Assembly (NCBI RefSeq): GCF_019455385.1
Contig: NZ_JACOFR010000014.1
Coordinates: forward strand, 1-64,000
DNA: 64,000 nt
Direction of reading: 5' to 3'
From: Bradyrhizobium sp. BR 10289
GTDB taxonomy: Bacteria; Pseudomonadota; Alphaproteobacteria; Rhizobiales; Xanthobacteraceae
Positions 41,213 through 49,932 of the stretch are shown here, piece after piece. Each line of letters starts with the position of its first letter. Within the stretch, counting starts at the first letter, position 1. Both the position numbers and the translations under genes were made by a program. The notes under the pieces were generated by a model. It saw only the letters and a list, made by a program, of their open reading frames with translations, ran no database searches and was not told where the DNA came from.

Positions 41213-41806
41213 ATGACGGATTATCGTCGCCTGACCGGGATGATCGTGGCTGCGATCAGCCTCGTCCTGACCACCTCATACGCCTCCGCCCAGCAGCCTG
41301 ACCGCGGCGACGAGCCGGGCCTGATCGCGGACGACAGCTACCAGCTCGATCCGGAATGGCAGAAGCAGGTCGTGTACTACCGCACCACCGAAGCGCCGGG
41401 CACGATCATCATCTCGACCTCCGAGCGTCACCTCTATCTGGTGCAGCCCGGCGGGCGCGCGATCCGCTACGGCATCGGCGTCGGCCGCGACGGCTTCCAG
41501 TGGCAGGGCCTGGTGAACATCACCAACAAGAAGGAATGGCCGGACTGGACGCCGCCGCCCGAGATGATCCAGCGCCAGCCTTATCTGCCGCGCTTCATGG
41601 CCGGCGGCCCCGGCAATCCGCTCGGGGCCCGCGCCATGTATCTGGGCACCACGGTCTACCGCATCCACGGCACCAACCGGCCCGACACGATCGGCACCAA
41701 GGTGTCCTCGGGCTGCTTCCGTCTCGTCAACAACGACGTCGCCGATCTCTACGATCGCGTTCCTGTCGGCACCAAGGTGGTGATCCGGCAGAAGCCCGAG
41801 CTCTGA
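41213..41806 (+). CDS. L,D-transpeptidase (YkuD family)
   Basis: A 197-residue secreted enzyme that makes 3-3 peptidoglycan cross-links or attaches proteins to peptidoglycan. A signal peptide ends near YASAQ. The YkuD domain has the catalytic His in YRIHGTN and the nucleophilic Cys in SSGCFRLVN, with the conserved Arg two residues on. The family-typical segment IISTSERHLYLVQ is present, and the length is usual for alphaproteobacterial ErfK-type proteins. A strong hairpin follows the gene at 41819-41844. Confidence 0.92.
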   Translation: MTDYRRLTGMIVAAISLVLTTSYASAQQPDRGDEPGLIADDSYQLDPEWQKQVVYYRTTEAPGTIIISTSERHLYLVQPGGRAIRYGIGVGRDGFQWQGLVNITNKKEWPDWTPPPEMIQRQPYLPRFMAGGPGNPLGARAMYLGTTVYRIHGTNRPDTIGTKVSSGCFRLVNNDVADLYDRVPVGTKVVIRQKPEL

Positions 41807-41818
41807 TCGTTATGGTTT

Positions 41819-41844
41819 GGGCATGATCCTCAGGGATCATGCCC
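41819..41844 (+). terminator. Perfect hairpin after the L,D-transpeptidase gene
   Basis: An 11-bp perfect stem GGGCATGATCC/GGATCATGCCC with a 4-nt loop starts 12 bp after the stop codon. It lacks a T-tract, so it may be a weak terminator or an mRNA-stabilising element. Confidence 0.5.
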
Positions 41845-41890
41845 GCCGCCCTCCCCAAGATTCCTTTTCCCGATTTTTCGAGAGAGCAAC

Positions 41891-42931
41891 ATGATGCGCA
41901 CATTTCGTGGCGGCCTGCTGATCGGGCTCGCGGTCGCCGTGCTGGTCGCAGCCTTGGCCATCACCTATGAATTCTACGACACCCGCACCTTGAAGCGCAC
42001 CGTGCGCCGCGGCGAAGTGCTGTGCGGCGTCAACAGGGGCCTGCCGGGCTTCTCGATCCCGGACGACAAGGGCAACTGGACCGGCTTCGACGTCGATTTC
42101 TGCCGTGCGGTGGCCGCCGCCATCTTCAACGACCCGAGCAAGGCGAAGTTCGTGCCGCTCGACGCCAGCGAGCGCTTCAAGGAATTGCAGAGCCGCAAGG
42201 TCGACATCCTCTCGCGCAACTCGACCTGGAGCATGGCACGCGAGCTCGATTACGACCTGTATTTCCCCGCGGTTGCCTATTACGACGGCGCCGGCTTCAT
42301 GCTGCCGCGTTCGCGCAACAAGGAGACCTCGCTGGACCTCGACGGCAGCAAGGTCTGCGTGCAGACCGGCACCACCACGGCGCTCAACGTCGCCGATTAC
42401 TTCCGTGCCAACAACATGAAGTATGAGGAGGTGAAGTTCGACAAGCTGGACGACGTGGTGAAGGCCTACGACACCGGCAGGTGCGACACGTTCTCCGCCG
42501 ACGTCTCCCAGCTCTACGCGCTGCGCCTGAACCTGTCGAAGCCCGGCGACCACATGATCCTGCCGGACATGATCTCCAAGGAGCCGCTCGCTCCCGTCGT
42601 CCGCCAGCGCGACGACGACTGGATGATGATCGTGAAGTGGACGCTCTACGCCATGATCAACGCCGAGGAGCTCGGGGTCACCTCGGAGAACATCGACGAG
42701 GCCCTGAAGTCGAAGAAGCCCGAAGTGATGCGCCTCGTCGGCACCGAGGGCAATTACGGCGAGCAGCTCGGCCTCACCAAGGACTGGGTCGTCCGCATCA
42801 TCCGCCACGTCGGTAATTACGGCGAGATGTACGAGCGCAACATCGGCGAGAAGTCGAAGCTGAAGATCCCGCGCGGGATGAACCAGCTGTGGAATGCCGG
42901 TGGCGTGCAGTATGCGCCGCCGATGAGGTAA
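41891..42931 (+). CDS. AapJ-like polar amino acid ABC transporter binding protein, orphan
   Basis: A 346-residue family 3 binding protein. A hydrophobic N-terminal segment (LLIGLAVAVLVAALAITYEF) acts as signal or anchor. The mature part shows VLCGVNRGLPGFSIPDDKG and WTGFDVDFCRAVAAAIF, the hallmarks of general L-amino-acid receptors such as AapJ, and the hinge region KVCVQTGTTTALNVADY. No aapQMP genes follow, so it is an orphan receptor in this window. The gene may supply an extra receptor to a distant Aap importer, or act in sensing. Confidence 0.88.
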   Translation: MMRTFRGGLLIGLAVAVLVAALAITYEFYDTRTLKRTVRRGEVLCGVNRGLPGFSIPDDKGNWTGFDVDFCRAVAAAIFNDPSKAKFVPLDASERFKELQSRKVDILSRNSTWSMARELDYDLYFPAVAYYDGAGFMLPRSRNKETSLDLDGSKVCVQTGTTTALNVADYFRANNMKYEEVKFDKLDDVVKAYDTGRCDTFSADVSQLYALRLNLSKPGDHMILPDMISKEPLAPVVRQRDDDWMMIVKWTLYAMINAEELGVTSENIDEALKSKKPEVMRLVGTEGNYGEQLGLTKDWVVRIIRHVGNYGEMYERNIGEKSKLKIPRGMNQLWNAGGVQYAPPMR

Positions 42932-42945
42932 GCTCTCTCTCCGCC

Positions 42946-43029
42946 GTCATTGCGAGGAGCGCAGCGACGAAGCCATCCAGACTGCCTCTGCGGAAAGATT
43001 CTGGATTGCTTCGCTGCGCTCGCAATGAC
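42946..43029. repeat. REP-like palindrome, family 1
   Basis: Second copy of the element at 4495-4578, beginning GTCATTGCGAGGAGCGCAGC and ending GCTGCGCTCGCAATGAC. Confidence 0.8.
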
Positions 43030-43063
43030 GAGCTTGGGGCAAACGCCTTCCACGCTCCCAGCT

Positions 43064-43165
43064 GTCCTCGCCCGGCTTGACCGGGCGATCCAGTACGCCG
43101 CGGCCTCCCCGTGAATCTCTGCTGTCTCTGGAATACTGGGTCGCCCGGTCAAGCCGGGCGACGAC
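43064..43165. repeat. REP-like palindrome, family 6
   Basis: Arms CTCGCCCGGCTTGACCGGGCG and CGCCCGGTCAAGCCGGGCGA-type complement enclose an inner CCAGTA/TACTGG pair. It directly follows the family 1 copy and precedes the acyl-CoA dehydrogenase stop. Confidence 0.75.
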
Positions 43166-43203
43166 ACTGCGTGTGAGACGCGCCCTTCGCGCCTCAGCTC
43201 ACC

Positions 43204-44343
43204 TCAATACCCTCGCGCCTTCGCCAGCTGCTCGGTGTGATAGTTCGCATCGCCGAACAATTCCTCGCAGACCCTTGCGCGCTTCATGAAGAAGCCGATG
43301 TCGAACTGGTCGGTCATGCCCATGCCGCCATGCATCTGCACGCCTTCCTGCACCGCGCGCGTGGCGGTGGTGCCGGCGCGCGCCTTGGCGACGGCGACGG
43401 CTGACGCCGCCATGGCGACGTCGGCGTCCAGTGCCTGCAGCGCCTTCATGGTGGCGGCGCGGGTGATCTCGATGTCGATGTAGAGCTCGGCGGCGCGGTG
43501 CTGCAGCGCCTGGAATTCGCCGATCAGCTTGCCGAACTGTTTTCTGTTCTTGAGATACTCGACCGTGCGGCCAAAAACCTCCTCGCTGAGGCCCACCATT
43601 TCGGCGGCGACCGCGCCGCGGCCAATGTCGAGCACGCCGTCCAGCAGCGCGGCGCCCTGATCGACCTCGCCGAGCACGCTGTCGGCGGTGACCTCGACAT
43701 TGACGAGCTCGATCCGCGCCGCGTTATGCGCATCGACCATGATGGTGCGCTCGATCGACACGCCCTTGGCTTTGGGATTGACCAGGAACAGCGTCAGGCC
43801 GTCGCGCTCGCCCGCGGAGCCGGATGTGCGCGCAGCGACAATGAAGAGGTCGGCAACGTGTCCGTCGACCACCAGCGCCTTGGCGCCGGACAATTTAAAA
43901 CCGTTGCCGGCGCGCACGGCCTGCAAGGCGGTCCGAAGCGGCCGGTGTTTTGGGCCTTCGTCGATTGCCACCGTCGCCAGCAGCGAGCCGTTGGAAATTT
44001 TTGGCAGATACTCGAACTTCTGCGCGGCATTGCCGCCCCGGTTCAGTGCGGAGGCCGCGACCACGGAGGTCGCGAGGAACGGCGACGGCATCAAGGTGCG
44101 GCCGATCTCCTCCATGATGATTCCGGCCTCCATGAAGCCGAGACCGCTGCCGCCGAATTCCTCCGGCACCAACAGGCCGGCAAAGCCCATCTCGGCGAAG
44201 GCGTGCCACAGCTCCTTGGAGAATCCGGTCGGATCCTTGCTGTCGCGAAGGCTGCGCAGATGCGACACCGGCGCCTTGTCGCTGATCAGCCCGCGCGCCG
44301 AGTCGCGGAGCATCGATTGTTCTTCGGTGAGGACGAGGGCCAT
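43204..44343 (-). CDS. Acyl-CoA dehydrogenase (FadE/PimD-like)
   Basis: A 379-residue flavoprotein that introduces a double bond into an acyl-CoA. Visible are LLVPEEFGGSGLGF, the FAD region SVVAASALN to ATVAIDEGP, and the C-terminal QMHGGMGMTDQFDIGFFMKR that contacts FAD. The start MALVLTEEQ at 44343 is used; 13 upstream codons are rejected. The second acyl-CoA dehydrogenase gene lies upstream with a REP between, the arrangement seen for heteromeric dehydrogenases acting on dicarboxylate, ring or side-chain substrates. The catalytic Glu expected near the middle of the C-terminal third is not obvious. Confidence 0.88.
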   Translation of the reverse strand: MALVLTEEQSMLRDSARGLISDKAPVSHLRSLRDSKDPTGFSKELWHAFAEMGFAGLLVPEEFGGSGLGFMEAGIIMEEIGRTLMPSPFLATSVVAASALNRGGNAAQKFEYLPKISNGSLLATVAIDEGPKHRPLRTALQAVRAGNGFKLSGAKALVVDGHVADLFIVAARTSGSAGERDGLTLFLVNPKAKGVSIERTIMVDAHNAARIELVNVEVTADSVLGEVDQGAALLDGVLDIGRGAVAAEMVGLSEEVFGRTVEYLKNRKQFGKLIGEFQALQHRAAELYIDIEITRAATMKALQALDADVAMAASAVAVAKARAGTTATRAVQEGVQMHGGMGMTDQFDIGFFMKRARVCEELFGDANYHTEQLAKARGY

Positions 44344-44377
44344 GTGCGTGTTTCCGATTCGAAATCTATTTTGGTTT

Positions 44378-44483
44378 GTCATTCCGGGATGCGCCGTAAG
44401 GCGCAGGCCCGGAATCCATCGGGCGGCAGAGTCGGTGGATGAATGGATTCCGGGCTCGCGACTTCGTCGCGCCCCGGAATGAC
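44378..44483. repeat. REP-like palindrome, family 7
   Basis: A 106-bp element with arms GTCATTCCGGG and CCCCGGAATGAC and inner GCCCGGAATCCAT/ATGGATTCCGGGC. It separates the two acyl-CoA dehydrogenase genes. Confidence 0.8.
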
Positions 44484-44490
44484 GGAAACC

Positions 44491-45705
44491 TCACGCCCCC
44501 GGCAGATCCAAGATGCGCTTGGCGACGATGCCGAGCATCACCTCGCTCGTGCCGCCCTCGATCGAGTTGGCCTTGGTGCGCAGCCAGGCGCGCGGACGGG
44601 CGCCTTGCCGTGAGCGCTCGCTCTCCCATTCCAGCGCGTCGACGCCGCCGGCCGACATCAGGATTTCGTAGCGGCGCTTGTTGAGCTCGGTGCCGTAATA
44701 TTTCATCGCCGACGAGAACGCTGGATGCGCCTGGCCGGCCTTGGCGAGATCGACCGCCCGCTCGGCGCAGGCGGCGAGCGCGGCTTCGTCGACGTCGAAG
44801 CTCGCGATCTTGCCGCGCAGCATGGAGTCATCGAGCTTGCCTTGCGCATCGGTGCCGACCGAGTCGGCCGCGATCTGGCCGAGCGGGCGGCCGACGCCGC
44901 GCTCGCCCATCCCGGAGATCATCGCGCGCTCGTGCTGGAGCAGATATTTCGCGACGTCCCAGCCGCGGTTGATCTGGCCGACCACATGCGATTTCGGCAC
45001 GCGGACGCCGTCGAAGAAGGTCTCGCAGAACGGCGAGTAGCCCGAGATCAAGAGGATCGGCTTGGTCGTCACGCCCTTCGAGGTCATGTCGAACAGGATG
45101 AAGCTGATGCCATCGTGCTTCTTCGCAGCGGGATCGGTGCGGACGAGGCAGAAGATCCAGTCGGCGTAGTTGGCGTAGGAGGTCCAGATCTTCGAGCCCG
45201 TGATGACGAAATCGTCGCCGTCGCTCTCGGCGCGGGTCTGGAGCGAAGCCAGATCGGAGCCGGCGTTGGGCTCGGAATAGCCCTGGCACCAGCGGATCAG
45301 ACCCGCGGCGATCTTCGGCAGATGCTCCTTCTTCTGCGCCTCGTTGCCGTATTTCAGCAGCGCCGGCCCGAGCATCCAGATGCCGAAGCTCGACAGCGGC
45401 GGGCGCGCGCCGATCCTGGCCATCTCGGAACGCAGCACCTTGTGCTCGGCCGCGCAGAGGCCCCCGCCGCCATATTCCCTGGGCCAATCCGGCACGGTCC
45501 AGCCCTTGTCGCGCATGCGCTCGAACCAGATCCGCTGCGGCTCGGAGGAGAATTTTGCGTTGCGCCCGCCCCAGAACACGTCGGCGTCGGATGTCGCCGG
45601 CTTGCGCATCTCCGGCGGACAATTGGCTTCCAGCCACGCGCGCGTCTCGGAACGGAATTTTTCGAGATCGGCGGTCTCAGTTTCGCTGGTCTTGGATTCA
45701 GACAT
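44491..45705 (-). CDS. Acyl-CoA dehydrogenase (FadE/PimC-like)
   Basis: A 404-residue flavoprotein with segments WPREYGGGGL, QGYSEPNAGSDLASLQTRA, KIWTSYANYADWIFCLVRTD and the C-terminal SIEGGTSEVMLGIVAKRIL that define acyl-CoA dehydrogenases. It is transcribed with the second dehydrogenase gene downstream. Pairing of a larger and a smaller subunit recalls PimC/PimD or steroid-type FadE pairs; the real substrate cannot be fixed from sequence. A carboxymuconolactone-decarboxylase-like gene diverges from it. Confidence 0.9.
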   Translation of the reverse strand: MSESKTSETETADLEKFRSETRAWLEANCPPEMRKPATSDADVFWGGRNAKFSSEPQRIWFERMRDKGWTVPDWPREYGGGGLCAAEHKVLRSEMARIGARPPLSSFGIWMLGPALLKYGNEAQKKEHLPKIAAGLIRWCQGYSEPNAGSDLASLQTRAESDGDDFVITGSKIWTSYANYADWIFCLVRTDPAAKKHDGISFILFDMTSKGVTTKPILLISGYSPFCETFFDGVRVPKSHVVGQINRGWDVAKYLLQHERAMISGMGERGVGRPLGQIAADSVGTDAQGKLDDSMLRGKIASFDVDEAALAACAERAVDLAKAGQAHPAFSSAMKYYGTELNKRRYEILMSAGGVDALEWESERSRQGARPRAWLRTKANSIEGGTSEVMLGIVAKRILDLPGA

Positions 45706-45841
45706 TGGTCGTTTCCATCAATCAAAAAGGCTTGTTGGGCGCGACTCTGGGCCAAGCCCTCGCGGAATTCAACCACTTCCGCAATCCGCATCGGTTATAG
45801 TCGCGACCACGACGGTGCTTGAAAACAAAGAGGAAACGAGA

Positions 45842-46387
45842 ATGCGCCTGAAGCTTCTTTCGCCTGGCGAAATGAACGAGAGCCAGCGGCAGACCTATGA
45901 CGAGTCGATTGCCGGCAAGCGCGGCAAGCCGCCAGCGCCGATGATGGCCTGGCTCAACAGCCCCGACATGGCCCGCCACGCCACGCGGCTCGGCGAAGTC
46001 TTGCGCTACGACACGATGTTTCCGGCTAAACTCTCGGAGATCGCGATCCTGGTGACGGCGCGGCACTGGACCGCGCATTACGAATGGTATGCGCACAAGC
46101 GCCTCGCGCTCGCCGGCGGCATGGACCCAAAAATCATCGACGCGATTCGCGATCGTCGCACGCCCGAGTTCGACGACCCGGTGGCTAAGATGATCTACGA
46201 CCTCGCGAAGTCGCTGCATGAGGGCCACGGCGTCGAGAAGGGCCTCTATGATGAGGCCGTGAAGGTGCTCAGCGAGCGCGGCGTGGTCGAGGTGATTGGT
46301 CTGTGCGGCTATTACACGATGGTGTCGATGACGCTGAACACCTTCGAGTTCGAACTGCCGGAGGGCGAGGCGCGCGAACTGTCGTAG
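45842..46387 (+). CDS. Carboxymuconolactone decarboxylase family protein
   Basis: A 181-residue cytoplasmic, helical protein of the CMD/AhpD fold: LSEIAILVTARHWTAHYEWYAHKRLA is broken by the conserved His-containing AhYEW pattern, and YDEAVKVLSERGVVEVIGLC follows. It lacks the CxxC of AhpD peroxidases, so a thiol peroxidase role is unlikely; a lactone decarboxylase-like or unknown role remains. It has a GAGGAAAC ribosome site. Divergent from the acyl-CoA dehydrogenase pair. Confidence 0.82.
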   Translation: MRLKLLSPGEMNESQRQTYDESIAGKRGKPPAPMMAWLNSPDMARHATRLGEVLRYDTMFPAKLSEIAILVTARHWTAHYEWYAHKRLALAGGMDPKIIDAIRDRRTPEFDDPVAKMIYDLAKSLHEGHGVEKGLYDEAVKVLSERGVVEVIGLCGYYTMVSMTLNTFEFELPEGEARELS

Positions 46388-46477
46388 TTTCGCATCTGGA
46401 AACGCTGGGTTTCGGGATAGGGCCGTAGCACTGTCCCGAAGCCGGTCTTATGTGCATGTCTTCAACGGAGCGTTCAC

Positions 46478-46972
46478 ATGTCGCAAAGCCCAGCCGTCGC
46501 CGCCGGCACCAGGATCGGCCACGTCCACCTCAAGGTCGCCGATCTCGATCGCGCGCTTGGCTTCTATTGCGGCGTGCTCGGCTTCGAGCTGATGCAGCGG
46601 ATGGGCTCGGGCGCGGCCTTCATCTCGGCCGGCGGCTATCATCACCACATCGGGCTCAACACCTGGGAGAGCAAAGGCGGCTCGCCGCCGCCGCCCGGCA
46701 CGACGGGACTGTTTCATACCGCGATCCTCTACCCGACGCGGCCGGCGCTGGCGGATGCGCTGCACCGGGTGCTGTCGGCCGGGATTGCGCTGGACGGCGC
46801 AAGCGATCATGGCGTGTCCGAAGCGCTTTACTTGCGCGATCCGGACCAGAACGGCGTCGAGCTGTACTGGGACAAGCCGCGGGAGCAATGGCCGTTCGGG
46901 CCGGACGGCAAGCTCGCCATGTTCACCAAGCGGCTGGATGTGGAGGCGCTGCTGAAGCAGCGCGAGGCTTAG
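46478..46972 (+). CDS. VOC superfamily (glyoxalase/extradiol dioxygenase-like) protein
   Basis: A 164-residue metal-binding protein: GHVHLKVADLDRALGFYCGV carries the first metal His, GGYHHHIGLNTWES the central region, GLFHTAILYPTR the second His and LYLRDPDQNGVELYWD the metal Glu. The pattern resembles CatE-like dioxygenase domains. A single beta-alpha-beta-beta-beta pair makes it a compact member. Substrate unknown; an aromatic ring-cleavage or lyase role fits the catabolic surroundings. Confidence 0.82.
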   Translation: MSQSPAVAAGTRIGHVHLKVADLDRALGFYCGVLGFELMQRMGSGAAFISAGGYHHHIGLNTWESKGGSPPPPGTTGLFHTAILYPTRPALADALHRVLSAGIALDGASDHGVSEALYLRDPDQNGVELYWDKPREQWPFGPDGKLAMFTKRLDVEALLKQREA

Positions 46973-46976
46973 TCTC

Positions 46977-47067
46977 GCAGGGTGGGCAAAGCGTAGCGTG
47001 CCCACGCATTCTCGCGATGTAAAGACGGATGCGTGGGCATAGCGCTTCGCGCCTTTGCCCACCCTAC
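46977..47067. repeat. REP-like palindrome, family 4, overlapping a gene end
   Basis: Second copy of the 15487-15575 element, arms GGGTGGGCAAAGCG and CTTTGCCCACCCTAC. Its right arm supplies the TAG stop (47064-47066) of the minus-strand MFS gene. Confidence 0.8.
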
Positions 47068-48302
47068 GAGAGCTTCGCTCGCGGCGTCCCGCGCACCATG
47101 ATCAATGCGGCCGCCATCACCTCCAGCGCGATGCAGAGATAGAACGGCAGCGAATAGCCACCGGACCAATCGCGCAAGGCCCCGACGACGCCCGGGCCGA
47201 ACGCATACGTCACCTGGTTGATCGCGGTGTTGAGGCTGATCAGCACGCCGAACGAGGCACTGTCGAATTCCTGCTGCACGATCAGCGACGGCAGCGTGAT
47301 GAGATTGCCGACAGAGAAGCCGAACACAGCGCAGGCCGCGATCAGCACATAGTCATTGTGCAGGTTGATGACGACGCACAGTGCAGCGGCCTGGCTCAGG
47401 AACGACAACGCCGAGGCGAGCCGCTGGTTGAGGCGGTCGATCACCATCGAGAACAGCACGCGGCCGACCACGGCCATCGCGGTCAGCACGGCAACCGCGA
47501 CCGCGGCGCGCTCGCGGCCGATCACGGGGTCGAGGAACGAGATCAGGTGCACGATGAATCCGACCTGCGCGAACAGCACCAGCGCGAAGGCAGTGGTCAC
47601 TGTAAGGAAGCCGATGTCGCGTAGCGCCCAGGAACGGATCTGCGTCGATGATTGCGGCTTCGCCTTTGCCGTCGCATGCCAGCCGTGAAGATCGGGCGGA
47701 GGGCCGACGACGAGCAGGATCACCGGCACGAGCAGTACCAGCATCGCGCCGGCCGCGGCGTACATCGCGCCGGCAAAGCCGATCTGGCCGATCAGGCTCA
47801 CCAGCAGCGGCACGCCGACGATGCCGCCGAAGCTCGCGCCGTTGAGTGCGAGGCTGATCGCCATGCCGCGCCTGTGGTCGAACCACAGGCTGATCGTGTT
47901 GGTGATCATGGCGAGGCTGGTGCCGGCCCAGCCAAACGCAAGCACGGCGTCGGCGAGATAGAGCTGCCAGGGCTCGCGCACCGCGCCGATCGCCACGCCG
48001 GCTGCCGCCATCGCCAGCGTGCCTGATATCAGGCAGATGCGCGGGCCGTATTTGCGCACGGCCTCGCCGACGAAAACCACCAGCAGCGCGCCGAACAAGT
48101 AGAAGAAAGTCGTGCCGGAAGAAATCAGCGACGCCGGCCAGCCGCGCGCACGCTGGAGCTCGGCGACATAGACGCTCTGGCCGTAGAAGCCGAGGCCCCA
48201 GCCGAAGGTTGCGAGCAGGAAGCAGACCGCGACGATGCGCCAGCCTTCATAACGGAACGAGGATTCGTCGACGGGAACCGTGTGCCGGGGGTTGTCGAGC
48301 AT
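47064..48302 (-). CDS. MFS transporter (oxalate:formate antiporter-like/monocarboxylate type)
   Basis: A 412-residue, 12-helix inner-membrane transporter. The N-terminal half has GWGLGFYGQSVYVAELQRA and the loop-2 region around VRKYGPRICLISG; the loop after helix 6 is PPPDLHGWHATAKAKP, cytoplasmic. It belongs to the broad major facilitator family; substrate cannot be deduced. The TAG stop lies inside the palindromic repeat arm, suggesting that the repeat replaced the original 3' end. Confidence 0.82.
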   Translation of the reverse strand: MLDNPRHTVPVDESSFRYEGWRIVAVCFLLATFGWGLGFYGQSVYVAELQRARGWPASLISSGTTFFYLFGALLVVFVGEAVRKYGPRICLISGTLAMAAAGVAIGAVREPWQLYLADAVLAFGWAGTSLAMITNTISLWFDHRRGMAISLALNGASFGGIVGVPLLVSLIGQIGFAGAMYAAAGAMLVLLVPVILLVVGPPPDLHGWHATAKAKPQSSTQIRSWALRDIGFLTVTTAFALVLFAQVGFIVHLISFLDPVIGRERAAVAVAVLTAMAVVGRVLFSMVIDRLNQRLASALSFLSQAAALCVVINLHNDYVLIAACAVFGFSVGNLITLPSLIVQQEFDSASFGVLISLNTAINQVTYAFGPGVVGALRDWSGGYSLPFYLCIALEVMAAALIMVRGTPRAKLS

Positions 48303-48486
48303 TTGCGCTTCTCCTTCACCTACCCCGCGTCGTGGATCGTCTGTCGATGACGCGCATCATGTAACGATGCCCCACCAGAAAATCACTTCGAGCTGGATCG
48401 AAGTATCAACGCTGCTGACAGCCTCCTGACAGTCTATTGCCCGTGATCTTGTCGGAAAACCGCTACGCACTTTGCCGGATCGCGCG

Positions 48487-49740
48487 TCACACCGCGTCCG
48501 GGAACTCGCCCATGGCCGCTTCCAGCCGCGCCTTGCGGCGGCGGGCCCAGGAGACCAGCGACAGCACGGCGAGCCCCAGCACGACCGGCGGGAACACCAC
48601 CATGTTCACGGCGGACCAGCCGTAATTGGCGAGCAGTTGGCCGGAAGAGAACGAGCCGATCGCCATCATGCCGAACACGAGGAAATCGTTGAAGGCCTGC
48701 ACCTTGTTGCGCTCCTGCGGCCGGTGCGTCTCCAGCACCAGCGCGGAGGCGCCGATGAAGGAGAAATTCCAGCCGATGCCGAGCATGACAAGCGTCGCCC
48801 AGAAATGCATCGCGGTGATGCCGGAGAGGCCGATGGTGGCAGCGCCCGCTTCCAGCAGCAGACCTGCGGCAACGACTTTCGGTGCGCCGAAGCGCGCGAT
48901 CAGCGCGCCGGTGAAGAAGCTCGGACCGTACATGGCAACGATGTGCCATTGCAGACCGAAATTGGAATCGGAAACGCTGAGGCCGCACAGCTTCATGGCG
49001 AGCGGCGCCGAGGTCATCACCAGATTCATCATGGGATAGGCGATGACGCCGCACAATGCCGCGGCGATGAAGCGCGGCTGGCTGACGATGGTGAGCAGCG
49101 GCCGGCCGCCGTGCAGATCAGCCGCAGCCGGCTTCGGCATGTCGACGCCGGCGACGATGCCCATCGCGACCAGCGCAACGGCGGCCTGCACCAGGAAGCT
49201 GAAGGCGAACAGGTAAGGCTGCCAGACATCCATGGTCCATTGCACGAGCTGTGGACCAAGCACCCCGGCGAACACCCCTCCCGCCATCACCCAGGACACC
49301 GCTTTCGGGCGATAGGCCGCGCTGGCACCGTCGGCCGCGGCGAAGCGGTAGGATTGCGCGACAGCGCCGTAGAGGCCGCCGAGGAAGGTCGCGAGACAGA
49401 ACAGCGCGAACGAGCCGCGCAGGATCGCAAAGCAGCCGCACAGGCCGGTGAGCGTGCCGAGCCCGGTGCCGACGATGAAGGCCGCGCGGCGGCCGAAGCG
49501 GCGCGAGATCGCGCCGGTCGGCAGCGTGCCGGCGGCAAGGCCCACCACATACATCGAGATCGGCACCGTCGCGAACGACATGTCGGGCGCCAGCGTCGCG
49601 CCGACGATCGCGCCGGTGGCGAAGATGACAGCCGAATTGGCGCCGGTCAGCGCCTGCGCCGCGGCGAGGCGCACCACATTGGAACGCACGCGTGCGTCAT
49701 CGGAGATCTCATCGGCTGTCGTCACGTCGAGCATCGGCAT
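48487..49740 (-). CDS. MFS transporter
   Basis: A 417-residue, 12-helix transporter. The second-loop motif is AISRRFGRRAAFIVGTGLG, a clear MFS motif A relative (GxxxDRxGRR). The start MPMLDVTTADE at 49740 is chosen; the 32-codon longer frame is proline/arginine-rich and lacks a site. Its N-terminus is divergent from the S9 peptidase gene. A role in efflux or uptake of a small metabolite is likely but unassigned. Confidence 0.82.
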   Translation of the reverse strand: MPMLDVTTADEISDDARVRSNVVRLAAAQALTGANSAVIFATGAIVGATLAPDMSFATVPISMYVVGLAAGTLPTGAISRRFGRRAAFIVGTGLGTLTGLCGCFAILRGSFALFCLATFLGGLYGAVAQSYRFAAADGASAAYRPKAVSWVMAGGVFAGVLGPQLVQWTMDVWQPYLFAFSFLVQAAVALVAMGIVAGVDMPKPAAADLHGGRPLLTIVSQPRFIAAALCGVIAYPMMNLVMTSAPLAMKLCGLSVSDSNFGLQWHIVAMYGPSFFTGALIARFGAPKVVAAGLLLEAGAATIGLSGITAMHFWATLVMLGIGWNFSFIGASALVLETHRPQERNKVQAFNDFLVFGMMAIGSFSSGQLLANYGWSAVNMVVFPPVVLGLAVLSLVSWARRRKARLEAAMGEFPDAV

Positions 49741-49932
49741 TTCCGCCCCAGGGGACTTCAAAAGGGCCTCGTTGATTCCCGGCACTATGGAGGGGCACGG
49801 GAGGGGGAGCAACCGGCGCGAACGGGCGCAGGCCATGCCTCTGACGCAATCGGGCCGATGATACCCGAGCGCAGCCTTGACGGCTTGCGCTCGATCAAAT
49901 CCTATCCGCCGCGACCTTCAGGAGTTTCGTTC

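Noticed and set aside
48472..49932. Long open frame fused upstream of the S9 peptidase (ORF of 1175 codons in total)
   Set aside because: The first 487 codons are the antisense shadow of the MFS transporter gene; composition is Arg/His/Glu-rich and the peptidase family start with its own ribosome site is at 49933.
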